NCBI GenBank assembly: GCA_025201375.1
Contig: JAIWZP010000025.1
Span: forward strand, 310,001 to 374,000
Reading direction: 5' to 3'
DNA: 64,000 nt
Source: Gongronella butleri
Lineage: Eukaryota; Mucoromycota; Mucoromycetes; Mucorales; Cunninghamellaceae
Under the pieces are notes generated by a model. It did no database searches. It had not been told where the DNA came from and worked only from the letters and a program-made list of their open reading frames with translations. The position numbers were made by a program, and so were the translations under genes. Position 1 is the stretch's first letter. Every line of letters starts with the position of its first letter. Below, in pieces: positions 38,370-48,850 of the stretch.

Positions 38370-38830
38370 GGTGGTCGTAGCGCTTTGGGAGTTTAAGATT
38401 TTTTGTTCCAAATTTTGCGCTGAATTCGATGCAGCTATTTTTGAAAAGGGTCGACCATGCAGGTGGACAAATGAATGCAAAATACGTAGCACAAATAGGA
38501 GGTTTTTGGCATTTTCGAGCCCAAAAAAAATCGGGTGGGTCCTTCTTGACCACTGGGCTACTACTGTAGAGTTTACCGTACCGGTAGGTCGTGACGCGTT
38601 TTTCATTAGCGGGCAAATGGGCTGCAAAAAAAATTCTGGAGGCACGACGACAAGCCGGCAAAGTCTGAAAACACGTTTTTTGGTTTTTGAAAGGCACAGT
38701 AGTAAATGTGTACGTTTTTGTGCGTTTGTGCAGCCTATCATAGAGCGATTCTTCAGGCATTCACTGTAAACGATACTGTAGCACGCGCCAGTTTTGTCCA
38801 CTGACGAACTGAGACCGATACATGGACAGA
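38370..38830 (+). repeat. Dispersed repeat copy 2 (pairs with 22010-22430)
   Basis: Collinear with 22010-22430 (see that entry). This copy also carries ACTACTGTAGAG (38561) and GATACTGTAGCACGCGCC (38773), the latter matching the GAACGCGCCAGGCTCTATCC part of copy 1. Open frames in the two copies are not conserved. Confidence 0.7.
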
Positions 38831-39551
38831 TCAAACGCTTTGATTATTGTTTGTGCGTGCGTCAAAATCCAAAAACCAAAATGGATGAAATTTGTGCTTC
38901 TGTGCATTTTTTTCTCGGGTATCATACAGTACTTGCTGATGAGATACAGTATCATACCGACTGATTTTTTTTACGTACAGTACGCCTGCGGAAGCTCAAA
39001 TTTGGGACAATGGACAGGAGGCAGCAGCCAGAAGCCCAGAAATTCAGAATTAAGCCATTAACATGTTTCTATGATACGACGTAGATAGTATCATACGTAG
39101 AACCAAACCAAAATCGAAGTTGCGAATTCTTAGAGTCATTGTACACAAAGTCGACAAAATCTCAAGGCGATCTCTCCAGAACACATACGCTTTTACAGTA
39201 TCGCTTTGGCCCATTGATTCATTTGAGGCAACTCGCGCGTCGATACGTTAAGCCATTGCCGCGGTACAGTATGATATCATATGCGACTAGATTGTGGCAT
39301 GGTTTTGCGTACTTTCTTTGTGATTTATGATTTACAGTACTGTACCACCATTTTATCATATCTGGCACTCGAATCACACCAAGAAAACATCGACCAAATC
39401 CTAGAGTTCTCTCGCGCGAAGAAATGTGATACTGTATGATATTGCTGTATACAGTAGGTACAGTATCACATCTGATGTTTAGGCATTATTTGAAGTGGAC
39501 GATAAATCTAATTGCTCTTTTTTTTTTATTTTTTGGAATGCAGGAATTGGT

Positions 39552-41692
39552 TTAATACACTTTCAATGACTGTAGAATCTTGACGGCAATCTCAAACTAC
39601 AAAAATGGCTATGGTGAGATCATATTGTGCGGGCAATGTGAATTAAGACTTACGCAGGCCACAATGACAGCAACGATAATCAGGTAGATGATAATCAGCG
39701 TCTGGTATTCAACACCGAAATTGGTCAAGTGATCACGCAGCATGGACAGCATGTCCGAGATGACGCGCAAGCGATCATTCAAGATCTTGGCACGCTGAGA
39801 GATTTCCAAATATTCTACAAGAGCACAAATAAAATGAGCAAACACGTGTTTTTGTGTGGGGAATGCTACTGCTTTACCGCGAATGGCATTGTACATAGGC
39901 TGCAGAGAGGGCTCGGACCAGAAGATTTCAGGTGTGTCTATGCGAAAAAAAAAGACGTGTCAGTCATGTGCGCGTGGAAAATGAAGAGATGTGGCATACC
40001 CAAGACATTGGATACCAGGTTGACGTTCATGCGCAGCTGGAACAGCTGGCCATTGATCTTTGTGATTTCGGAGCGTGATTTGCCTAGACGTCCTGTCTCG
40101 GCCATCTCTTTGGGTAAATGCTTGGTATCCTATATCAAAAGAGGAATGAGCCTCCACTTTTGTTGTTGATTTTTTTTCCTTACTTCGATGGTTTTGTCCA
40201 TGATGTCCTCGTATCTTGCGAGCAACGCGCTCTGGGACAGGCCATGGGACAACGTGAGTTTGATCATGTGGTTGCCCGTCTTCATGGTGATCATGTCGTT
40301 GAAGATACGCGGCTTCAATTGTGATGTATCGTATTGAAAGTGCATCTCCTCGATTTGAAGATCCTCGTCGGGGTTGTCGCGGAACGGGCCGATGCAGTAA
40401 GCGGCCAGATCCTCGAGCATGAGCAATTCCTCGGCGCGATGAAAATTCCAAAAGACGACGACGCCATAATCAAAGATGAACACCTCGCCGCCCGTAAACG
40501 GCTTGCGCAGGGGTGATGGCGACGGCGGCAATGGATCTTGTTCGTCGTGATGATGGTGATGGTTGTGGTGCGATGTGTCGTTTTCCAAGGCTGATGCGGC
40601 GGTGGCACTGGATTCATGCGATGACGCGGCGCCGCCGTGCTGGTCCAGCTCGTCGTTGTCATTATCGCTCCTGACATGCTGGTGGGGGTCGTCGTCATGC
40701 AGATGGGTGTCATGGTGGTGGTCATGGTGATGATAGTCATCGTCATGGAGGTGTGGCTCGTGCGTGGAAAGGAATTGGGCTTCAGCATACTCGGAATGAT
40801 CGTGGAACGGGTAGCCGGGGCGTGCGGGGCCGTGATCGAGCTGTGGGGCGCCATGGTCATTAAAGTGGTCCTCGTCATAATTCATGTCTTGATCGTCTTG
40901 CATCGATTGATGCGATCTGGCGAGTGAATTATAGGGATGATGATCGTGGTCGTGCATTTCATCTTCACGATGATGTGGCGAGCTGAATAGGTTGGATGCG
41001 GGCGGCCTAGGCGACGCGCTCCTCACGCGTATATTGAGCCAATTGTCCTTATCGGGTCTGAGTGTCATGAGCGGGAAATGATAGGCCGCGTACAAGGCCT
41101 CGTCGTATAATCGTGTGCTTGCATGGTGGTGATCGCGCAAAAAGGTGCGCAAGCGGGCTAAGCTATAGCCCTCCCCGGTGCAATAGGCGGCCACGCGTGG
41201 TAATTGCGCAAAATCGCGTTCATCCTTGGTCATGCGCTCAGCCTTTGTACGCGATTGAAACGTCCATTCTGTAGGGAGCGTCACCCCTGTCGAAGCAGCA
41301 GCGTGCCATTGCTCCGAGTACAGCACCTGCTGGTGCGGCGAGTAGTCAAGTCCATAGCCGTCTGTCCCACTAAATCGTCGTTCCACCACCGGACTCGCCG
41401 GAACACGCTGGAAATCGTCATCCATTGCCACAGGCGGCTCGGGTGTGTCGCCCCCGTCGCTCGGCAGCACCGCAGACGTCAGCGACGCAGGCTCCGTGGA
41501 CGCCTGCGGAAACACCACAAGCTTTTGTGACACTTTGGTGCTTCGCAGTGGCTGCTTTTTCACCTTGCCCGTCGACGTCCCTTCCTCCAATGGCGCCTTG
41601 ACAAGCTGTGGAATCGCATTCGGCTTAATCACTTGCTTCGAAAGCGCAGACGCCTTGCCTTTGGCCTTGTCGTCACCGCTCGCTTTGCGCAT
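39552..41692 (-). CDS. DUF155 / Rmd1-Rmd8-like membrane protein with His/Asp-rich insert
   Basis: Five exons (40184-41692, 40000-40129, 39878-39937, 39654-39814, 39552-39596) give 634 aa. The DUF155 core begins GEVFIFDYGVVVFWNFHR (~398-415), runs through EELLMLEDLAAYCIGPF and HGLSQSALLARYEDIMDKTIE, and ends with a coiled segment (YLEISQRAKILNDRLRVISD) and a C-terminal span (TLIIIYLIIVAVIVACF). Yeast Rmd1/Rmd8 are members needed for sporulation-linked processes; human RMND1 acts in mitochondrial translation. The N-terminal ~390 residues include YCTGEGYSLARLRTFL, common in fungal members, and an unusual His/Asp-rich stretch (HLHDDDYHHHDHHHD, HHNHHHHHDEQ; ~230-395). The ATG at 41692 is the first after the T-rich leader and is 192 bp from the divergent ARL2 start. 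Confidence 0.88.
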
Positions 41693-41884
41693 CCTTGACA
41701 ACAATCAAAAAAGTGAATAGAAAAAAAAAAGTAGTAAAGGAGGGATTTTTTTTTTCGCTCGCTCTTTTTCTTTTTTTCTGTCACTTGCATGAGAATTGGG
41801 CACAACCTGTCAAGCCCAAATTTGGGCATTCGAGCTCAATTTGCCCTTCTTTTACTTTCACTTGTCGCTTTTTTCTTGCTGCAC
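41693..41884. promoter_or_regulatory. Short bidirectional promoter, Rmd1-like / ARL2
   Basis: Only 192 bp separate the two divergent ATGs. It contains a T/C tract (41745-41783) and no TATA box. Confidence 0.5.
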
Positions 41885-42473
41885 ATGGGCTTGTTGACGA
41901 TTTTAAAGAAGGTGCGGCAAAAGGAAAAGGAAATGCGCCTGCTTATGCTGTAAGGGAGGGTCAAACCAAAAGAATTGGTTCAGAAAATAAATCTCACATG
42001 CCGTTTTTTTTCTTTTTTCTACTAGAGGGCTCGATAATGCCGGCAAAACAACCATCTTGAAGCGCATCAATGGCGAGCCGATCGACACAATATCCCCAAC
42101 CTTGGGTTTTAACATCAAAACCCTCGAACATGATATGTACGACGAATTCGAAACAAGTTGCAAAAGAAAACACGTCACTTACGCGTCGTTTTTATTCGAC
42201 TTTTTTCGATTTTTTTTTTTTATGTCGCCAGGTACAAATTGAACATTTGGGATGTGGGTGGCCAGAAATCAATTCGATCCTATTGGCGCAATTATTTTGA
42301 ACAGACAGACGCGCTTGTGTGGGTCGTGGACTCGGCAGATCACCTGAGATTGCAAGATTGCGCCAATGAGCTGCATGCCTTACTCCAAGAGGAACGCCTG
42401 GCCGGTGCCAGTCTGCTCGTCTTTGCCAACAAGCAAGACATTCCGGGCGCCATGACCGAGTTGCAAATCAAAG

Positions 42474-42544
<71 letters not shown>

Positions 42545-42729
42545 TTGCGTGTTTTTCGACGCGTCGCTCACTTTTTTTTTTTTATCATTTTTAGGCATTA
42601 CGTCTCGACGAGATCAAGACACATCATTGGGCCATCCAGAAATGCAGCGCCGTGACAGGCGAAAACCTACTCACGGGCATGGATTGGGTCGTCAAGGACG
42701 TTGCCAGCCGGATTTACATGCTAGAATGA
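41885..42729 (+). CDS. ARL2: ARL2 (Cin4-like) small GTPase
   Basis: Four exons (41885-41949, 42026-42136, 42232-42475, 42595-42729) give 184 aa, the usual length. ARL2 acts with tubulin cofactors and effectors such as BART in tubulin folding. All G motifs are intact: G1 [10 protein letters not shown]2 Thr in [13 protein letters not shown]3 WDVGGQ, G4 NKQD and G5 in KCSAVTG. ARL2-type signatures include [20 protein letters not shown] at the N-terminus and [15 protein letters not shown]. Gly2 is present, but ARL2 is known to be poorly myristoylated. The third intron begins GT followed by a 62-nt A-run. Confidence 0.95.
42478..42539. repeat. A homopolymer, 62 nt, abutting a splice donor
   Basis: Follows the GT of the donor at 42476-42477 in the ARL2 gene with no intervening base. 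Length could be affected by sequencing or assembly error. Confidence 0.9.
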
Positions 42730-43031
42730 TTTTCCCTTTCTCTCCATGGAAAAAGTCCAAGCATTTATGATACCATGTGACTTTTTTTATCTTTGCAAAA
42801 CAAAAACTTGTAAAAAATGAAGCAAAATGTAAATCAAGGATCAAAGAGAAGGTGTGATGAGGGGGATTCTGTGGGATGGAGGGTTGTAGGGGGTTGAATT
42901 GGGGAATACTGGGGCAATGGGAGATATGCATACAGACAAAGGGCAAGCGAAAGAGAGAGCACGCAATTGGAATCACAGGAAGAAACGAGAGAACGGGTGA
43001 TGGGTTGCTTTTTTTTCTTTTCTTTTTTTTT
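42730..43031. other. Convergent 3' region, ARL2 / phosphatase
   Basis: 302 bp between two stop codons; G/A-rich on the plus strand (42855-42960). No coding signal. Confidence 0.65.
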
Positions 43032-44466
43032 TTACAAATGCGAAAAAGGGCCTGGGATGGTGTTGTCGAGGATCTCCGTGACATCAATGTCGCGTGGCGC
43101 GAGGTCTTCCAGGAAGGGAATCAGGTCAATGAGCTCCGAGTCGTGTGGATCTTGGAACCAGGTGGTGATGGGAATGGCATTGGCCGTGTGGAAAATGTAG
43201 CTGAGTGGCGAATTGTCCAGGATGATCACCTGCGTCAGGTTGCGTCCAAGCTGCGACAGGTCCTTGACGTACGTGCCCTTGTAGTGGAAGCACGAATCGC
43301 GGTACAATCGGTGGCGCACCACTTGATGGATGTCCACCTTGTCCAACACTGCATCCGCATACTACATTTCAAAAAATAAAAGGGTGCAAAATAAGATGGA
43401 CAGCCCGATAATGGAAGATTTAGAAGGTTCCTTGAGTTGCTTTACCATGGGCATAGACGCGGTAAAAACGACAATTTCGTACAATTCACCCATGCGCTTC
43501 ATAAAGGTATCAACACCAGGGCGTTTCAAGACAAAAACATTGTGCGGGCGTCCCTCAATCTCGATAGGCAGCACATAGTCGGCATGATGCGTCATCTGCA
43601 GGGGTGAAAAGGTCGTTTGGTGAGCAAATTGGCATCAAAATGCACCAATTGGCTTACCTTGAAGGAGCTATGCACTAAGGTTTCATCCAAATCAAGCACG
43701 AGACACTTGCGATGCTTGAACTCACCACAAGCAGGTGGCAACAGCCATTGGGCCTTTGCGAAAGTAAGAAAGAAAAAATGAGCCGCCGACGCGTTCCTCG
43801 GGACGCGCGTGTGGGGCGCTTTTCTTTTTTTTTTTTTTTTTCTTTTCTTCTTAATTCTTTGGTTTTTTTTTTTTTTTTTTTTTTACCTGGCTATCAAACG
43901 ACCCGGTGCTGACCGAGGGCGCCTTGACGAGCGAGGGTGACGAGCTGCGCTGTGGCAATGCGACGGACGGGGTGGAAGTCTTGCTGGAGTGCTTGCTAGC
44001 GTGGCTGGCGGTGTCCAATTCGACTTTTGCGGGCGCGACGGCCGGATGCAGGTCATCGGCAGGCTGGCTCTCCTCCTTGGAAAGCACCGACGTCGATGAA
44101 TACGTGATTGTCTGCGACGGCGTGCCGTGCTGGCTGCTGGATCGATGTGTTGTCGTGCGTTCCGGTTTCGACCGCCGGGTCGTCGTGCCAAACAGCGTGC
44201 AGCAGCACGCGAACAACGACGTCGACGACGTCGACGACGAAAGCCGCTTGGACCGCGCCCGTCGCTTCTTCACCAACCTCGACAGCTTGCTAAACACACC
44301 AAAAGAAGGGCCTAAAATTCGTTTGTAAATAAAAAATGTGTTGGAAAAAAGCAAACGACCGCGGACAGGGGGTGGGACCGGGTCCTTTTTGCATACCAGT
44401 GTGGCCAAAGAGCGTGAAGCGGTGTTGCCAAGCAGGTTTGCGCGAGGCCTTTTCAGAGGTGGTCAT
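43032..44466 (-). CDS. Psr1/CTDSP-type DxDxT phosphatase
   Basis: Five exons (44397-44466, 43887-44311, 43658-43753, 43446-43595, 43032-43361) give 356 aa. It belongs to the HAD-superfamily FCP/SCP (NIF-like) phosphatases: [15 protein letters not shown] holds the catalytic DxDxT (Asp186, Asp188, Thr190), then [56 protein letters not shown] and [20 protein letters not shown]. The N-terminal ~165 residues are Ser/Thr-rich with a basic patch (KKRRARSKR) and a cysteine cluster (FACCCTLFG). Yeast Psr1/Psr2 share N-terminal cysteines that are palmitoylated for plasma-membrane anchoring and act in sodium stress response, so a membrane-linked role is inferred. The intron at 43754-43886 holds long T tracts on the plus strand. 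Confidence 0.9.
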
Positions 44467-45089
44467 GGTCTATGTCAGTTAACCAAGTCTATAGGTGTTT
44501 TCTGCTTGCAAAACAAAGAGCAACGCAAGATGGGAAACCAAACAAGGCAAGCAAAGCGAAAAGAAAGTGAAATTGAGAAAGAAAAAAAAAAAAAAGGGGG
44601 GACGGACGGGAGAAAGGCAACCCAAGCTCAGCGGACGAGAATCCCTTTTTGAGCTCATTGCATGCGCCCAATCCAGATCCATCGCCTTTTCATTGGCCAA
44701 CCGCCAGCACCCAACACCCATCCGTGCTTGCCGACTCATGCACACGCCCGACCACTTACAAGAAACGCAAAAAAAAAAAAGAGGAGAACGCGGAACCCTT
44801 TAAGGAGGCTTGCATCTTCTTGGCAATCCTGGCCCTGCGGCATGATGCATGTCGTCTTTTACAACACACACCCTTTTCGTCACCCCTCCCCACGCCCACT
44901 TTTACAACAATGGCAAACGCAAGCCCGTGTGTGGCGCGTCAAATAAAAAAAAGAGAGGCCACGCGTCCAAAAAGACACGTCGCACCGCACGTGATGCACC
45001 AATGGCAGCCCAAAGCGCGTTTACATGCTGAACCTCCTTGTATTACCGCATGAAACAGGTTCCTTGTCGCTCGGCACGGGGCTCCAGGC

Positions 45090-45122
<33 letters not shown>

Positions 45123-46633
45123 AACCTTCAGGTGCAAGCAGTTGGGAAATTTGAAAAACGCGACATGTCGGCTCGCAATCCCTCTTTGACTGGCTACCCT
45201 GGACACACACGTTGCCTCCCCTTGATTGCATGATTAAGCATGGTATGTAGTCGATACTTTGAATAGATCGCTCTTGTCAACAACACCAAAATGCCCAATT
45301 CACACATTGCACGTGAATTTTTTTTTCCTAAGCAATGAACCAAACAAACACCAATCGTACGCAGTGTAATTGTTTGTGCTTTGACCTCCGCCATTGGGCA
45401 TCAAGAGACGCAGTGCAGCAGGGTTGTTGTAAGACAAACCGGCGAGTTGACGTGTACAGCAAGCAAAAACGCACCCAACTCACGTTACTTGGCAAAATCA
45501 CTTGGCGCTACAAACCTGCAAACCTGCAAAGCAAATCGTCTCTACCGAATGGTAGTTGGTTTCATCGTCGTGCAATATAAACTGATGAAATGACACCTGG
45601 TTTGTATGAAAATAACCCAATTTGTGAATTTCTCAAGAACGAATGGTTCGCAGAGTGGTGTTGAAATAAGAAGGTTGCAGATACAGCTCTCAGGGAGTTT
45701 CGTGAAAGCTTCAACTTCGAGTCTTTTAGATGATTCATGAGAAAAGTACTTGCATTTTCATAAAATCGCGGCTGACCAAGTGCTTCCAGCTCATGTATCA
45801 TTTTTTTTTTTTCAAGAATTTGGACCAGGCAAGCAGCATGCTCTTGTTTGAAACGCGTCTAGCGAGTCCAATATCTCGGTTCTGTATACGCGTTTTTTTT
45901 CGGATTCGAGCCCATTTTCTTCATTTCGATTTTTTTTTTTTTTTTTTGGCGGCGCCCTGTGCAGCGCTGGCCATGGTGAGATACAAATGGGTGAAAGTCG
46001 AGCGTGGATTCTTATGCATGAGTGTGGAATTGGCGCACGGCGATGCCGGCGAATCCGGTCTTTGTTGTTTTTTTCTTTTGTCCCCGATTTCTGGGCCAGC
46101 ATATTCATCCGTGGCGCATGATGAAGCTTGAAATAACCAAAGTTGCCGGTGCTGAGCGTGGCGCGTGTAATGGCAATGAAACTCGTGGAAAAAAAAATGA
46201 ACCATGCTGCTCCGCTCATTCTCATTGACGTCAATGGACCCTGGATGGCCTTGGTCTGGCCTCTTTGATGGCCAGAAATTGTGAAATGACATCAGCCGCA
46301 GGCATGTCATTCACGGAGGAACGAAACAAGGCCCACAAAAGTTCTCCCTAGAAGAGTTTGGGTGCCAAGACGCGCCATTATTGCACCGATAAACATGCAA
46401 GTAAAAAAAAAAAAAATGCAAGCACAACACGCAAACACGAACAAAAAAGGGGCGTGAGGGCGAGCGCCGCACCATGCGCAAGCATGCGGGAGCGACATGC
46501 TATTTTTGTTCACGGCCCCGTCAATTGTGTCACCGGGCGCGCTCTTTTAAATTGAGGCAATTGCCCTTTTTACTTCTTTTTTTTTCTCTTGTCTCTTTTT
46601 CTCTTTTTTTTTATTCTCTTCCTTGTACGTATT
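44467..46633. other. Intergenic region, 2.2 kb
   Basis: No gene supported. It includes a 30-nt A-run (45091-45120), several 10-17 nt homopolymers and CAAT-like words (CATTGGCCAACCG, 44691). A minus-strand frame at 45921-46310 has no recognisable domain and is interrupted by A/T tracts. The T/C-rich leader before 46634 belongs to the antiporter gene. Confidence 0.6.
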
Positions 46634-47099
46634 ATGAACCACGAACAAGAACCTCTTCTCGGCGCCTCTGGCCGCTCGGAGCAACACCTGACGTTCTGGT
46701 CGTCGTTCAAGACCACAGCCACGTCGTCGTACTTTAACATCCTGCTCATCTTTGTCCCTCTCGCTATCATTGCCGCTGTCGTCGACGCCTCGGCCACCGT
46801 CGTGTTTTCGCTCAACTTTTTGGCCATTATCCCCTTGGCCAAGCTCCTTGGTTTCGGTAAAACACCCATAAAACGACTCAATGCGCGTTCTTTTTCTCAT
46901 TTCCGTTCCCATAGCCACCGAGGAAATCGCTTTGCGCACGGGCAGCACCATTGGCGCCGTAAGCTGAGACACAAAACGATCGACAATGGCACCCCGCATC
47001 GCTTTTATTGACATTTTTTGTTTCCTGCAGCTGTTGAACGCGACCTTCGGCAATGCTGGTACGTGTAACAAAGCAACATTGGAGGCACGCGTTGCTCAT

Positions 47100-47130
<31 letters not shown>

Positions 47131-48850
47131 TTACTAGTTGAATTGATTCTTGGCATCATCGCGTTGAAAGAAGGCTTGATTCGCGTGGTTCAAGGTAGGA
47201 CAAACGAGGAATATTCGATTGGAAGGGCGAGGGGAAGGCTATTGGGGACTGGGAGAGGCTCATTCTATTGATTTCCAGCGTCTATTCTTGGCTCGATTCT
47301 GTCAAACATCTTGCTTGTAAGCCAAATACCTCAACCTGGGCACACGCACCACACCTCGCCTCCTTAATTTGATAAACATGAAATTCTGACGCTTCCATTT
47401 CATCTTTTTTTTTTTTTTTTTGTTATTGCTAGGTGCTTGGCTTTTGCTTCCTTTTGGGTGGCTCTACTCGCCAAGAACAAAATTTCAACGTCACTGGTAA
47501 AAACAGACCCACCCCTCTTCGCATCTTCGCATTCTCATCCCCCTATTTTTTTTTTCTCACCCAATTGTTGAATTGCAATAGCCGCTCAAACGTCGTCGTC
47601 GCTCTTGGCCCTGACAACCTTGTCGCTTTTGCTCCCTGCCGCTTTCAGCGCGACTGCCAACACCGCCAGCGACGCTGAGGAGGGCATCCTCAAGCTGAGC
47701 CACGGCACGGCCATCATCTTGTTGTTGGTGTACATTCTGTTCTTGTTCTTCCAGGTAAAAAAAAAAAAAAAAAAAAAAAAAAAGGGGGGCGCCATTGGTA
47801 ACACAAATTGACGATCACTAAATTTGCCACTATCCCCGATTGTTTACACTAGTTGAAAACCCATACTTATTTGGTAAGTGCATGATGGCCGCCACATTGC
47901 ATTGTCTCACACGCCCAAACTCACCTTTCAATCGCAGTATGAAGACGAGGGCGATGAGGAAGAAACCCCCAGCACCACTTTGGCCTTCTCGATCGTCAGG
48001 TACAGATTCAATGGCCACACACGGACCTCCTCCACTGCGCGCGCACATGATGCCAGCTGAACTCACGCTCGTTTCCTTTTAAAAAACAAAAAAGCTTGGT
48101 CGTCATCGCTGGCTTTGTGTCTCTCCATGCCGATTACCTTGTTGGCGCGTAAGTTCCAGATCCGACACATTGAACTTTGCGATGCAAACACGAATTGACA
48201 CTCTCATCCTTTCTTTTTTTATAGCATTGAAGGCGTGGTCGACAGCTGGGGCGTAAGTGGAAGGCCGGTGGACCCGGATCATGCACGTTGATGCGGTGCA
48301 ATCACACTGACACGGCTTGCTTGTTTATTTAGATTGATGAAACGTTCGTGGGTATCATTCTGTTGCCCATTGTTGGCAAGTAAGTGTCCACCTTCAATAC
48401 GAAGCTCGCGTCGTGTGTCAAAAAAAACGGCGAATTCATGTTCCTGACGCCTGTTCTCGTTGTTTTTAGTGCTGCTGAACACGTGTCGTCGGTGACGTTT
48501 GCTATCAAGAATAAGATGAACTTGTGCATTGGCATTGCCGTGTCGTCGTCGCTCCAGATCGGTCTGCTTGTGACGCCCGTGCTTGTCATTGCCGGCTGGG
48601 TCATTGGCCAGCCCATGACCCTGTTCTTTGAGAACTTTGAAACCGTCGTGCTCTTCTCTAGCGTCCTGATCGTCAACTACTTGATCCAAGATGGCCGCTC
48701 CAACTGGTTGGAAGGCGTCCAATTGCTCGTAAGTCTTTCTTTTTTTTTTGTTTTGAGCTCTTTCTCACCTACTTTTTTTCTCCTCCCTAGTCCGTGTACG
48801 CGATTGTCGCTTTGGCGTTCTACGTGCACCCTGCCACCCCCAAGGAATAA
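46634..48850 (+). CDS. CAX-family Ca2+/H+ antiporter (Vcx1-like)
   Basis: Fourteen exons (46634-46856, 46915-46958, 47031-47058, 47138-47194, 47279-47316, 47433-47496, 47582-47754, 47853-47873, 47938-47999, 48095-48148, 48225-48252, 48333-48379, 48470-48728, 48791-48850) give 385 aa. CAX proteins move Ca2+ into the vacuole in exchange for protons. The two alpha-repeats are clear: LLNATFGNAVELILGIIALK (c-1, ~90-109) and GNAAEHVSSVTFAIKNKMNL (c-2, ~279-298), each with the ion-binding GNxxE-type motif. The acidic loop between the halves is YEDEGDEEE (start of exon 9). About eleven hydrophobic spans are seen. Exons 3, 8 and 11 are only 28, 21 and 28 nt. The acceptor before exon 10 is purine-rich (ACAAAAAAG). 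Confidence 0.94.

Larger units (their letters stand above)
36621..39551. other. Repeat-rich intergenic region, 2.9 kb
   Basis: No gene supported. AT-rich DNA with several mutually similar blocks (36960-37200, 37270-37430, 37440-37860), a copy of the 22-kb repeat (38370-38830), a fragment of the 49-50 kb tandem unit (39130-39310) and a dense cluster of TACWGTA heptamers (38.9-39.47 kb). Confidence 0.7.

Noticed and set aside
45921..46310. Minus-strand frame of 129 codons near the antiporter promoter
   Set aside because: Contains A/T tracts, lacks a domain, and no splice sites make a sensible product.
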